From contig NC_052027.1 in assembly GCF_015832195.1 (NCBI RefSeq), forward strand, positions 15,992,149 through 16,056,148: a DNA stretch of 64,000 nt, read 5' to 3'. This document shows positions 1 through 10,929 of this stretch, piece after piece (position 1 is the stretch's first letter; the number at the start of each line of letters is the position of its first letter). The position numbers were made by a program, and so were the translations under genes. This DNA is from Motacilla alba alba. Lineage: Eukaryota > Chordata > Aves > Passeriformes > Motacillidae. The notes beneath the pieces are model-generated. The model was given only the letters and a program-made list of their open reading frames with translations. It was not told the DNA's origin and did not search any database.

Positions 1-2585
1 GCCCTGACAGCCGCAGGAGCGGCTGGGTGAGATCTCAGCCACGCTCAGGCTGTGCGTGCGGGACAGCCAGCACCGGCGTGGCCCTGGCCCTGAGATGCGC
101 CCTGATGGCAGGCTCCAAAATCCTTGCCACAGCCCTGCTGATGCTGGGGGGCTGGAGGTTTTTCATGGGGTCCAAGGGACAGTGGGGGAGCTGGTAGGGC
201 ATCTGTGTCCTGGCCACTTGGAAGCCTGTGTCTATTCTAGGAAGGAGGGAGGGAGCCCTCAGAGATGCTCTGAAAAGATGCCACGGGTGTTCCAAGAGGC
301 AACAAGGGGTCCTACAATTTCTGCTCCCAAATATTTTTTTTAAACCACATTTGCCTTCTTCACATAATCCTCTCCTCCTCTGGTCCATGTTAAACTCAGC
401 ACCAGGTCTGTGTAAATAGCACTGGTATTTCTAGAGCCTTTCAGAATAAATACCAATAAAGAAAACAAGGGGGTGAAGACGTCAAGGGATTTTGAGGCAA
501 AATATTGTCCCTGTCTCTTGCAACAGAGCCTGCAGGAAGCACACACTGGTTCCCACCGCAGGGGAGGCTGAGCTGTGGCTCCATGATGTGTTAACCACTG
601 TCCATTTTCTTGTACCTAAATTGCCAAATGCCACCTGCACGATGGCACTGCATGGCTGTGTCACTGGTGGGTAAGTGTGGGGTTATTTCAGCTCCTAAAG
701 TGCAACACTCTGGGAGCTCAGCGCAATCCCAGACTGATCTGCAACTGTCCCTGTAGCCATGGCTCAGGCTTCTCCGGCAAAGCCACCAAGGAACCACCAC
801 CTGCACCAAACCCTCGTGGTTCAGCATTACTGCAGCCCCTGGCCAAGGCTTCACCCTTCCTCCAGGAGGTGGGACCTCCTGGAGGTGGCCCTGGGGATGC
901 TGCATGCCAGGGTCACCCCAGGGACCCTGGCTCCTTCCTCACCCCCTTGAGCCCTCCCCAGGTGCCCTGTGCCCCACACCTTCACTGTTTTCACACTAAA
1001 ACACCAAGCAAAAAGCTGATTAAAAACGCAGGCTGGGAGCTTCTGGAGAGCTGCAAGCTGGAGCCTTGCCAGTGGCACAAGGGAGGACCCTGCTCTGGCA
1101 CCGGTGCTCCCCTGACACACCCCAGCAGAACAGGTATGAGACAAAGCCCAGGACAAGGAGGGGCACACAGGTGCCTCAGGTGGGTGGTGAGGGGCACTCC
1201 CCCTCCAACCCCTGACACAGCTGTCTACAAGCATCCAGATAGATCTCTTTTTTTGCCTAAAACAATTACAGCAACAAAAAATAATGCTGAAAAGCTCAGT
1301 GCTGTTATCTTGTTGCAGCCTGGAGATGTCTGGAGGGAGGGGCGCTGGCCCAAGCCTCCAAGTCAGCGACCTACGGAGGTGGCAATCAAACTGTATCACA
1401 GACAGAGCTGCCACCACCCTAAAACACCTCAGCTCCCTGCTCCAGCCATCCAGCTGGAGTACACAGCTGGCAGGGACACTGCAGGAGGGCTGTGGCTCAC
1501 TCTCCCCTATAGAGCTTTCCTATAAAATCACCTCATCTGGCTAATCCTTCTCCCGAGGACCTGTAGGATCTGTAGTACTCCACGGGATTGCTCACTGTCT
1601 TCTTGTAAGGGTCACCCTGCTAATCACATGCCCTGGGGATGCTGCAGCTCCCCGGGGCAGTTTTGCAAGCAGATCCTGCTGCAGCCCATTGATTTCAGTC
1701 TCTCTCAGCCTCAGGCTGTGGGCTTCATTTCTCTGAGCGGCACAGGTGACCCCTGTGGTCAGCAAATCTCTTTCAAGATTTAATTGGCTCTGGAAGAGCC
1801 AAATCCTGGAGCAGTTTGCCTTCAGGCAGTTAGGAGGAACTCTGAGGCTGGTGGGGAAGAAAAGATGGATCCCAAGCTGGCACCTGCCTGTTTTCCAGCC
1901 ACTGGATGGAGCTGGTGGCAGGACCAGCATCCCAGCCCACAGCTTACCAATGTGGGGACAAGCCAGGTGACCAGAGCTGTGCTGGTCAGACCCGTGGGTG
2001 GAGAGAGCAAGCAGGAGCTGCTGTGCCCACACAGCACTGGGGGCTCTGCTCACGAGCCCCCCTTTCCACTGCCATCAGCATGTAGAGAGGACAGTGAGTA
2101 TTTAGGTACTTCTTCAAGTCCCTGAACCGTTAAGCACACAGGAATAGCAACAGCTTTTGCTTGTAGCTGCCCCTTTCATACAGAGGACATCCTGCAGCAT
2201 GTCACAGAGCTCCTGCAGCCTCACACCTGCGCTGTGGCAGCAGGAGCAGAGCATGAGCAGGGACACAGCACGTCCCCACCACAGCATCACCCTGCCAAGC
2301 CCTCCTGGGCCACGAGGAGCAGGATGGGGCCATCCAATGCTGTCCCTGGGGATTGGTGTGTGCTGGTCAATTGGTCCTGGCTGGCAGCTGGGGCTGTAGG
2401 TCTCAGTCAGGTGAGTGCTCAGCCTGAGGTGTCTGAGCCCTGCCATGGGCACAGCAGCCCAATGGGAACAACAGGGCTGGGGAACAACAGAGCAAAGAAG
2501 GTGTTCCTGCTACACCTGCCACAGGCTGGTGTGAGGGCCACAGCCAGGAACAGGCTCCAAAGGGGCTGGATGAATTTCTGGGAGA
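1..2585. other. GC-rich non-coding stretch, nothing recognised
   Basis: I see no exon with convincing splice sites, no repeat family and no RNA gene here. The sequence is typical GC-rich avian intronic or intergenic DNA with frequent CAGC/CTGG words. The longest open frame (677-1525, plus, 282 codons) is rich in Pro, Ser, Gln and His, has no recognisable domain and overlaps equally long open frames on the other strand. I read it as a by-product of GC content and not as a gene. Confidence 0.6.
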
Positions 2586-2589
2586 AATT

Positions 2590-3000
2590 CCTATCTGCAA
2601 TCACAGCCACACCTTTATTTCAACTGGCTAGAGCTATTATTTTACATATGCATCACAATGAATCCTTTCTTAGTCCCCAGAAGAGGACAATATTCATGGT
2701 TAGCCCCAGCCACCACAGGCTGCTGGATAGACCAAGAAGGGGTCTGGTGGGGCCCATGCTTCTCCTGCAGCACTGTGAATTCCCTGCATCCCATCTGCCA
2801 TCAGGGGCCGTACGCATTACCCAGGACAGGTGGAAACAGTCATCATAATCTGCCTTGGCATCTTTTTTTTTAAAAGCAATTTCCTCCCTCTGCCTCTCTG
2901 ACAGAGCTGGGGAAATATTTAAGTGACCTGTCAACAGTTTTTTCATCTCCCCAAGAAGATGTTTTATCTGATCACACCTCACCAGCTATTCTTCTTTATG
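2590..3000. promoter_or_regulatory. candidate conserved non-coding element
   Basis: An AT-rich island inside GC-rich DNA. The first part (2610-2665) carries TTTATTT, a TATTATTTTACATATGCATCAC run and other AT-rich words. The second (2865-2985) carries GGAAATATTTAAG, TGACCTGTCA at 2924-2933 (the TGTCA half is the core used by TALE homeodomain factors) and TTTTATCTGATCACAC. Motif density and contrast with the flanks are what I see. Enhancer function and conservation are inferred. Confidence 0.28.
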
Positions 3001-3299
3001 TGGCATCTCCTGTCTGTCCTGCTCCTCTGAGGCTGCCTCGAACGAGGTGTGGCTGCTGCTCCCCTCCACTGCACCCGGGTACCACAGGGGTGCCAGCACA
3101 CACAGAGAGGCTTTGGAGACCCCCTGCCCTTCCAGGGATGGGATGGGATGGGAGAGCAGCACTGAGAGGAAAGCCAGCAACATCTACACCAAAGTATCAT
3201 AGTCGTGGAGAAGCCATGGATGGCACAGTGGTCTTGCAGAGTGGGGAGGTTGGGCAAGCCCCCTCAATCCCCATCCTTGGTTTTCAAGAGAGAACAGCA

Positions 3300-3760
3300 T
3301 CAACACGGGGGTTTTGTGAATGATTTTCTTGCTCTGCTTTTCGGCCAGACCGGCGCTACAGGAGCAAGGTTGGTGCTATAGCACAGTAATTCTCCGAGCG
3401 TAATGAAAGCTGACATTATATCAAACACAATAAAGACTCTCAGCTGATGGAGATCATTCCTGAACACACAAACCCATTAAACTGAAAAAAAAAATATCAA
3501 TTCTACACACTCGCCAGCCAAAAGAAAATGTGATTTGTTATCTAAAAGGGGGTTATAAACACAGCTTCAATGCACTTTCTGTGCTGTAATGAAAACTGGG
3601 TTTGAAATGGCAAGACGACTGCAAATTAGAGTATTTGATTTTATTTTCTAACTTTTTAGGTAAACCTTCTACAAGGGCAAGTGCAAGGTTACGGTGACAA
3701 TCTTTCTGTTCTCAGCCGATAAGTAGGATCTGTAATTAAAGGAGGAGAAAAATGAAAGGA
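3300..3760. promoter_or_regulatory. candidate conserved non-coding element (long AT-rich island)
   Basis: About 460 bp of AT-rich, non-repetitive sequence that stands out from both flanks. It holds several TAAT cores (GCGTAATGAAAG, CCATTAAACTG, TGTAATGAAAAC, AAATTAGAG), a GGGGGTTATAAAC segment near 3548, and CTTTTTAGGTAAAC near 3651. Both strands are interrupted by stops, so coding is unlikely. The texture matches deeply conserved vertebrate enhancers, but that is inference from composition. An unusually AT-rich neutral patch is the alternative. Confidence 0.35.
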
Positions 3761-3862
3761 GGATAAGGAGCTGGCGTTCACCCTTCTGGTGCTGCTTTGA
3801 ACACAAAGCCCTGCCTGCATGGCCGTGCCCAGCCCATGGGAGCAGCTGCTGGAGCCCATGTG

Positions 3863-3908
3863 TGGCATGGCATGGCACGGCATGGCATGGCACGGCATGG
3901 CACAGCAC
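3863..3908. repeat. (TGGCA)n-type pentanucleotide microsatellite
   Basis: About nine imperfect copies of a TGGCA/CGGCA pentamer, alternating as TGGCATGGCA and TGGCACGGCA and ending in CACAGCACAGC. The period of five, not a multiple of three, explains why overlapping His/Gly/Met-rich frames run across it in several phases. None of those is a gene. Confidence 0.85.
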
Positions 3909-3909
3909 A

Positions 3910-4485
3910 GCTGCTGCTCCCCCGCAGACACACACCCAGCAGTGCCAGGTGCAGCAGCAGGATGGGGCAGGATCCTGCACCTGGAGGGATGCAGCACCCA
4001 GGGCTGCACGGCCATGGCTGGGTACCCAGCCATGCTGCCATGTATCTCTGCTTTATCCTGCACCTTCCCTGGGCAGTCAGGAGCACGGTCCCTGTTATTG
4101 CTCCTGTCCATCCCCATTTGGCAAACAGCGATCCCCTTTTCCCTGGAGTTTCGTTTCTAATGGAGCTTGAAATTATCTGGGCTTTGTTATTCCTCATGTG
4201 CTTGCAGGCAGGGGTTACAGATGGAGGCAGCAGCATGGGGCTGTCCAGCACTTGTGATCCCCCTGCCACCTCCACAAATGTCACCACTCCCCAAAACCAC
4301 CCAGTGGTTAAACCCTGTCCCCAGCAGCTCCTACATCCACAGCTCAATGTATGGCTATTTTTGTTTTCCAAGGAAAAAGGGGCTGCTGAGCTCTGACCCT
4401 TCAAAGGGCCCTTTCCAACATCAAAAGGTGGGGAGAGGTGGGAGGCAGAGGGGCAGCAGGCAGAGGAAGAGGGGAGCTTCCCAGT
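3910..4485. other. GC-rich non-coding stretch, nothing recognised
   Basis: No repeat family, exon or RNA gene seen. Open frames on both strands (up to 208 codons) are extensions of those across the adjacent pentamer repeat and have no domain. Confidence 0.55.
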
Positions 4486-4630
4486 ATAGGGATGGAAAAT
4501 GCAATGAGGAAGGAGACTGGGAGAAAAACAACAGTAATAAACATTTTATGAAGCAGAAAATGGCTTATAAAGAAGTCAACTTTTAAAGGCAATTTATGTA
4601 ATCCTGCCAAGCGCACATAAACGTGGGGAT
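4486..4630. promoter_or_regulatory. candidate conserved non-coding element
   Basis: A compact AT-rich block with AACAACAGTAATAAACATTTTATG, GGCTTATAAAGAAG and GGCAATTTATGTAATCC. The TTTATG and TTTATGTAAT words resemble sites for HOX/CDX-class homeodomain proteins and AACAACAG is SOX-like. Short motifs of this kind are common, so the call rests on their clustering against a GC-rich background. Confidence 0.25.
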
Positions 4631-4702
4631 GGATCTCTGCAGCACTGGAGAGTCCCCTAAAGGCACAAATAGCTCAGGCAGCCCCAGCAGACCTACACAT
4701 GG

Positions 4703-4735
4703 CGATGATGATGATGGTGATGATGATGGTGATGT
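4703..4735. repeat. (GAT)n trinucleotide microsatellite
   Basis: About eleven units of GATGATGATGATGGTGAT type, with GGT interruptions. It gives Asp-rich or His/Ser-rich frames that should not be taken for protein. Confidence 0.85.
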
Positions 4736-4739
4736 TGGC

Positions 4740-6030
4740 CTGGGATGCATTCTGTGGCTGGCAGTGCAGATCTGCACCTCTGACAGCATGCCCCAGGTCA
4801 GCATGGCCCCCACTCCCACACACTGTGAGCGTGTGGGACACGTGAGACCCTGCTGATGCTGCTGGGGTGGGGCTGAAGGTCTGGAAAAGAACCCAAGGAA
4901 CTCAGGAGGAAAGCAGAAAACCCAAATGGAAAAGAGCTGGGAGAACGTGGAGCTGGCTGGGATGTCTGACAGGCCACATGGCAGCTAGTCAGTAAGGATG
5001 GATACAAAGGATGGCAGCAAAAAACACAGCATGACCTTTCAGCATTTTTATACTACTTCTGCTTCTACTTCTGCAGGTCCCTTGCCCAAGCAGGGCAGCA
5101 AGCAGAGGATGGAAACCTGAAAGCTGCATTGCAGGGTGGGCTGCAGTCCTGGCACCTCTGTTTGCTGCTGGGGATGGTCAGCACAGGGCAGGCTCAGAAT
5201 CACTGTCACTGCCAGGGGATAGGACTGGGGACACCCAAAGCAGGGGGCCAGCCCTGATGTGCCGTGAAGGACAAACCCTCATGGCTCTGCATGGAGTGGA
5301 GCCAGACTATCCCAGTGGATCTCTGAATGGAAGCCTGTAGGCAAGAAGATTCTCACTGGGAAAACTGGTAGGCCAGGCCACTGCAAATGTGGAAATTTCT
5401 GTGGTTTCCTACCGTACCAGTGCCAAGTGGTTGCCATGTCCTATGGTGGGAGCCCACTCTGGCAACAGGGCCCAGCTCTCACCTTTCCAGAGCTCTACCA
5501 GCCTTCTCCAGTGGGTGAATGTGCATCCCTGAGAGACCCTCACAGTGCAGGCAGGAAAGGGCACAGTCTCTCCCCACAGCCTGCCCACATCCCTGCCCAC
5601 CATGCCACTCTGAGCTGCCACCCAGCCCTGGAGTAAAACAAGCTTGAAGGAACTCATGAGGGTGCCCAGAATATGGGTGACCTTGCAGCCAAGGCTACTT
5701 TTGCCCAAGGAAAATGGTCCCAATATCCAGAATTTATTTGGGGACACAGCCCCAGCTTGGCACAGCTGGTAGACATGAGGGTCGACCACAAGGAGCAGAG
5801 ATGAAGCAGGACAGGATGAAGGGATTGTTTAGGGAACAGGGAGGCACTTTGCAAAGCCTCCTGAGGTGGAAGGCTGAACTCAGCTCCAGAAAGGCCAGCT
5901 TGGCTGGCATGTGGCTGGAAACACCAGAAAACAGCAAGGAGAAAGGAACTTTCCCCGTGGAGACGGATCGTGAGTGATGGCTGGCAGCAGCTCCCAGCCG
6001 CTCAGGCTCTTGCTCCTGCTTCATTTTCCC
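4740..6030. other. GC-rich non-coding stretch, nothing recognised
   Basis: I find no exon, RNA gene or repeat family. Open frames such as 5409-5789 (minus) and 5734-6159 (minus) lack domains and splice support. Confidence 0.55.
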
Positions 6031-6031
6031 C

Positions 6032-6190
6032 TGGACTTCCATAGCAACCCATCTGCAGTGAGGTTTAATGGGGCTGCCATTAGCACTAATGCAGTGCAAA
6101 CGCTCAGCATCTGCCGGCGCCTTTGGATGGGAACACAAAAATAACCGTGCTCGCCGCAATCTGTCATCGACTCTGGCGCGGGGTTAGGAC
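6032..6190. promoter_or_regulatory. candidate regulatory element with inverted TAAT pair
   Basis: The block from TTCCATAGCAACCC to the CpG-rich GGTTAGGACGCGACACGC stands out from its flanks. At 6078-6091 it has a near-palindrome: arm CATTAG, spacer CA, arm CTAATG. This gives two opposed homeodomain TAAT cores four bases apart. A further TTTAATGG lies at 6064-6071. The CATAGCAACC word resembles an RFX half-site. All assignments to factors are inference from motif shape. Confidence 0.35.
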
Positions 6191-6564
6191 GCGACACGCT
6201 GGGAGAGGAGGGGAGAGCTGCAGCCAGCAGGAACCAGCTGCGGGGAGGGAAGGGAGGAGAGGAGGAGCTGGGATGCTGTGCTGCCACCTTCCCTGCCTGC
6301 TGCCCGTGCCAGCAGCGGGGGCAGCTGCAGAGCCAGGGGCAGCGGGGCTGGCACACGGCTCTGACCCTGCCCGGCCATCTCGTGGATAAAGGGCAGCAAA
6401 AGGAGGCTCAACCCTGGCAATGAGATGTACAAAGCCCCTTCACCCCTCTGCTCTGCTCAGGAGCTGGGGCTGTTGGAGGCAGGACTGAGGCAGGCAGGGC
6501 TGATGCCCAGCACCCTGGGGGCTGTGCACAGAGCTGGACCAGTCCATCAAGTGTCCCAGCCAGG

Positions 6565-6765
6565 CCTGGGCTGTCCTGATAAAGCTGCGCCGAGCTCTGC
6601 GGTGACGCATCACTGCACATTGTTTCTGGGTGACTCGCTCCTAATTACCTTGATTAAGTGGTTGCAAACAGTGCTATTAAAAATATTTTTTTTCTATGAA
6701 AGTGGATTTCTGAAAGGTTTGTGCCGTGAATGGCAATATGAGCCAAGAGCTTCCCAGCGCTACAG
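6565..6765. promoter_or_regulatory. candidate regulatory element with TAATTA and NKX-like sites
   Basis: An AT-rich island carrying GGTGACGCATCAC (CRE/AP-1-like), CACATTGTTTC (SOX-like), CTAATTACC at 6641-6649 (Q50-type homeodomain core) and GATTAAGTGG at 6652-6661, a good match to the NKX2-class word TNAAGTG. These lie within 60 bp, with a T-run and CTATGAAAG after them. The clustering is visible. Function is inferred. Confidence 0.35.
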
Positions 6766-7660
6766 CCTTTCCCAGCGTGTTTTGTGTCCTGCTGTTATTC
6801 CCCTGGCAGTGGAAGGCAGCCAGGTCTGGTTGGAGAAGGAGCTCTCTGTGGCTGCAAAGAGCCCCTTGCAGCAGGAGCCCATCCCTGCATTCCAGAGGAT
6901 GAGCAAAAGCCCCAAGCACTGCTACGAAATGCAGTGACCTTGTGCCACCTCTGCCTGTCCTGCACATGCCCTGGTCACAAGGCATCCAACCCTGGGTGCC
7001 AGCCCAGCACGGGCTGCACGGGGCAGCTACAACGTCCCTGGGGCACCCAGCTTGCCCACAGTCAAGCTTCAGGCGCTGCTCAAGGATGTTTCCTGACCCT
7101 GGAGGACATGTGAGACTGGGTCAACACTAGGGATGAAGATGCCCTGCACTTCTTTGAGCTTTCCGTGGAAGCCCCAAGCCAAGGTCCTGGCGTGGCACCG
7201 GCATTGGTAACAGCAGGTGCCTGCACCAAATCTCATTATCCTCCTCACCTTCTCTCCACTGCCCTCTTGGGAAGAGCTGACAGCAATTCACCAGTGCTTT
7301 CATGCAGACAGGAAGACCCCTGTGAGCTCATCCTGCTCCTTGGGTGCCCGTAGGACACAGAATCAGCCACCAGCCCCCACCCCACGCTGGCCACATGGCA
7401 AATGAAAGCCAAGCAGGTCAACCCCTTGCCTTCTCTTTTGCTCCTTCCACCTGTTCCTCTCCCCAGCAAACCCTGGCCACCATCACCTACGGCAGAAAGG
7501 TCTGTGTGAGCAGCAGCAGCTCAGACTGTGAAATACCCCCCAAAATAGAGCAGCGTGGCCTGGCAGTGGGGCTGTCCCCAGGCTGTCCCCTCAGAGGACG
7601 CAGGAGGTTCCTCAGGGCTGGGCAGGATGTGGCCCTAGCCAAGAGGAAGGGGCTGGGTGG
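6766..7660. other. GC-rich non-coding stretch, nothing recognised
   Basis: No repeat family, exon or RNA gene seen. Open frames here are short and overlap on both strands. Confidence 0.5.
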
Positions 7661-7661
7661 C

Positions 7662-7840
7662 TCAGGAGTATTTTTTATTGCAGACTCCATTCACACTGGG
7701 AGAAAAACAATCTTTCCTTCCTTTTGTATTATGGTTATAATTTGAGAGCATTTCCAGACAGAATCCTTCAGGTTCCCGCTGAGTGCTATCACCGCCAGAA
7801 TTACAAAGTCAAATGCAATCATTAAACCCGCGTTTTCCCT
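7662..7840. promoter_or_regulatory. candidate conserved non-coding element
   Basis: An AT-rich island with TTTTTTATTGCAG, TGTATTATGGTTATAATTTGAG and TCAAATGCAATCATTAAACC, bounded on the right by CpG-containing DNA (ACCCGCGTTTTCCC). It sits about 430-660 bp from the candidate exon at 8266-8325. In the gene's orientation that places it in the intron downstream of the exon. Conservation is inferred only. Confidence 0.28.
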
Positions 7841-7859
7841 CTCCCAGCCCAGATTGCTC

Positions 7860-8340
7860 CTTCCCCAGGAACAGCCCCCGCCGCTACTGCTGGCATGTGC
7901 CACCGATGAGCCACCGCTGCTGTCACCCCGCGCGAGGCCCCAGCCCCAAACCCGGCGGCTGCCAGCGCTGGGGAGAGCAGGAGCCTCCTCAGCCCGCTGC
8001 CCTCATGGCTGAGCCGTCACTTCGACCTTCACCTCCCGCCTTCTCCTCGCGGTGCTGAGCTGAGGCGAGGCTGCGAACGAGCTCAAAATCTCTTCATTTG
8101 CTCTCATTAGCGTGGCCGGCGGTGGGGCCGGGGCGGGCCGAGCACGGCGCAGCCAGCGGCGACACACGGCGGGGACACGAACGAGGGCAAGGAGGCACGG
8201 CGCGGTGGCGGCTGTGCCGCGAGTCGCGCACTGGAGGGCAGGGCTGGGGTGCCACGGAGCCTTACCCGGATGTTGTCCTGCCAGTGGTGAGCCTTCTGGA
8301 ATTTCTCCGCCGCGTTGGCAAGTCTCTGCAAAACAAGCGG
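7860..8340. other. CpG-rich interval
   Basis: CpG dinucleotides are conspicuously dense here (for example 8041-8065 and 8108-8235: GTGGCCGGCGG, GGGCGGGCCGAGC, GCGCGGTGGCGG, GTGCCGCGAGTCGCGC), whereas most of the window is CpG-poor. The interval runs up to and includes the candidate 60-nt exon. It could be a CpG island (alternative promoter or intragenic island) or simply a GC-rich exon neighbourhood. I see no TATA box or clear start site. Confidence 0.45.
8266..8325 (-). CDS. candidate 60-nt internal coding exon of an unidentified gene
   Basis: Read on the minus strand, a pyrimidine-rich tract (CTCATTTCTCCTCTCCCGCTTGTTTTG) ends in CAG, followed by 60 nt and then a consensus donor CGG|GTAAGG. 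The acceptor AG is at 8326-8327 and the donor GT begins at 8265. The exon is exactly 20 codons in phase 0. It starts RLANAAEKFQ and ends HHWQDNIR, a charged, Ala-rich and probably helical segment. The frame happens to stay open into both introns, so openness is no evidence; the paired strong splice signals are. I do not recognise the protein family. No second exon of the same gene is evident, which would imply long flanking introns. The alternative is a chance pairing of splice-like signals in CpG-rich DNA. The peptide's ordinary composition, unlike the Pro/Ser/Cys-rich shadow frames nearby, argues for coding. Confidence 0.55.
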
Positions 8341-10180
8341 GAGAGGAGAAATGAGCCCAGGGGCAGCAAGAGCACCCGGCATTGCCCACTCCCGCCCAGG
8401 AGCGCGGGGGCCACCCCAATGCCCCGCAGCACCCTGCCACCCCTCTGCTGCACGGGCAAGGGGGCGGGAGGAGGCACTGTGGGCAGCACCCTGGAAGGGT
8501 GTTCCAGGGACAGGGAGACAGTTTTTCCTCCTTGCTCCTGCCTTTCCTGGAGCAAGCCCGTATCTCCAGGGGAATCGCTGCCACTGCTGAGCCGCTGCAG
8601 CTCGGCAGCTGCCGGCATCCCCTCGGAGCAGGGCAGGCTCGCGTTGCACAGGGCAAGGGCTGAACCCAGCTCTCTGTACTCACAGCACAGCAGGGCAGAC
8701 TCTTCAAAAATGCCTCAAAACCCCCTCAAAATGCCCCAGTGCTAGGGCCCAGAGGTGCAATGCGCTGCCCACCCATATTTAACCCCTTTGTACACCCATG
8801 GCCACACTGGGTAACCAGAGGAAGCAGGATTTGCCAGAAGCAGGATGGGGCGATGCTCAGCACCAGGGCACCCTCACTGGATGCTCAGCCTTGAGACCCC
8901 TCACCAGCACACAGGGTGCAGCAGGGCAGGGCTGGAGACTGGGCAGTACTTCCAGGTATTGCAGTGTCTGGAAGAAGCTGCAATCTGGCCTTTTGTGGAA
9001 TCAAAGGGAATAAACAGGGCAAGAGCTCCAGGCTTTCTACAGGATCCTCTCGGCATCACTAAGAAAATAAATCCAAGAGCAAAACAAGCACGTTTCCCTC
9101 CATCCCTCGACCAGCCCCAGGCACCCTGGTTTGTGGGCAGCTGCCTGGGGAGCTGCCTGCCAGGGCTGCACCATCTGATCAGCACCAAAACCCAGCGGGA
9201 GGCAGCCCTGAGCCAGCCCACAGACCCCTGGGTGCCGGACACTCACTGCTAACAGCGGCACGGGGTTTATGTCCGGTCCTGCCACAGCCAGCACAGCCTG
9301 CTGCCCACCAGCCATCAGCTGTGCAGGGCTCCCAGGGAATACACACTGCCAGCTCTCAGCTCCAGGGGCCAGTCCGTACCGGGCTAACAGGCCAGGAGGC
9401 TTTCGAGGCTGCTGCAGTCCCTAGAGGGCTCCCTAGAGAGTCAGGAGACAGACCAAGCGAAGATGTACCTTAGAGCACAGGCTCCTGCCCGCCTGCTCCT
9501 CATTTCCCTGCAGATCTGTTTCCCTGGAGGGGGATGGCCATGCTCTGCTCCATGCAAGGGCTGCTGGCAGCCAGAGCATGGGGAGAGAGCTGAGCCCTGG
9601 CTGTTTTCACCCCCTGAATTGGCTGGGAGGAGGAAGGAGCACTGACAGTGTGGTGGCACCTTGGGTGAAATAATAACCCCAAATCACCACCTGGGCAGCA
9701 CCACAGAGATTCACAAACGAACTCAGGATTCCCAGTGCTCCACACACGACTTCCACACCATGAACCACAAATCCCAGGATAGAAAAGCATTCCTTTGCTC
9801 ATAAGGGATGAGTCAAGCTGGTGGGAGCCCACAGGGGCAGCAATGAAGTCCAGTGATATCCCTGGGAAATTATTTCTCCAGGGCCTGAACAGCTGTAAGA
9901 GCACACACACGTACGAGCCCTGGGCACAGCCACAGGTCACAGCAGCTGTCCCCACTGTCACCAGCTTCTCCAGCACTCCCATCAGCACACAGGGATGCAA
10001 AATATCTCATCCTTCCAATAGGATGCTTGGGGAAGAGGAAGCCCCCAGGCGCCACAGTGCCCCACTGCCCATGCAGGAGAGTGGCAGTCCCAGCCCTGGC
10101 ACTTGAGCAGGGCTGTGGCAGCAGATGCTGTGAGTGTGGCAAAGCACGGACACTCGAAAGTAAGGTGAAAGAAATCACAG
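8341..10180. other. GC-rich presumed intronic stretch, nothing recognised
   Basis: No additional exon, RNA gene or repeat family was found. Open frames of up to 215 codons occur on both strands at once and have no domain. If the 8266-8325 exon is real, this is the intron upstream of it. Confidence 0.5.
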
Positions 10181-10184
10181 ATCT

Positions 10185-10350
10185 GGCCCTCCCCAGCCTG
10201 AAAATGCAGCTTGTTCTTATCAGATGCAGGGAAACACGAATCCATCACTGCATAATCTCAGCACGTACTGGTTGAAACTTTCCTGTTTAATCTTTTCTCT
10301 TTCTCTTAATCTTGATTTCTAAATCAAAGTGCTTGCTTTCAGTGGCCAGC
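10185..10350. promoter_or_regulatory. candidate conserved non-coding element
   Basis: Contains GTTCTTATCAGATG (GATA-like), CATAATCTCAG, TTTAATCTTTTC and CTTAATCTTGATTTC. That is three TAATC cores (K50, bicoid-class homeodomain) within about 65 bp of pyrimidine-rich, AT-leaning DNA. Short words, so low confidence. Confidence 0.25.
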
Positions 10351-10559
10351 ATCCAAGGGGAAAGATCAGCTATCAGCTGAGCATTGAAGAAAAATCCTTA
10401 TGGCTCCAGCGGCAGGCAGAAGGGAATGAGAAACAACACGTGGCTGGACAGAAAAGCCAAGTGATATGAATTTTCAGGGCAGTTTTTCATGGTCTCACCT
10501 GCACGGCCATATCCCTGCCCCCAAGAGCTGCCTAGAAAATCCGTGGCCCAATTCTGTAC

Positions 10560-10925
10560 CTCATCCCCTCCAAGCTTTTGTGCTCTGTTTATATATTGAG
10601 ATGGCTGATTAAAGACAAGCATTTATTCTGAGTTGCGTTTAAGGCAGTGGTGATGAAATATGCATTTTTCTATACTTGATAAGAGTGTGTTTGTTTATTA
10701 TGGGCAGGGGTGAGATTTATGGACATCTTTAACTATTCATTGCCTTGTGCAAAGTGCCTGGAGGGCTGCAAATGGTGCAGTAAGGGACGGCTACACCCAG
10801 GAACGACACCTCGACAGAAGATATTTTTCCTCTGGAAAATGTCAATTTGTCAAAGTCAAACCAGACACAATTTTGGTTAAAAAAAAAAAAGGAAACCCAG
10901 ATGTTCTTGTTTGATAAATAGCAGG
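10560..10925. promoter_or_regulatory. candidate conserved non-coding element
   Basis: An AT-rich block with GTTTATATATTGAG, GCTGATTAAAGAC, GAAATATGCATTTTTC, GTTTGTTTATTATGG (forkhead-like TGTTTATT) and, further right, AATTTTGG with a run of A beginning near 10879. No open frame of note. The two ends differ in texture, so it may be more than one element. Confidence 0.28.
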
Positions 10926-10929
10926 AATG

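Noticed and set aside
677..1525. 282-codon open frame, plus strand
   Set aside because: Low-complexity Pro/Ser/His-rich translation without a domain, overlapped by equally long open frames on the other strand. Typical of GC-rich non-coding DNA.
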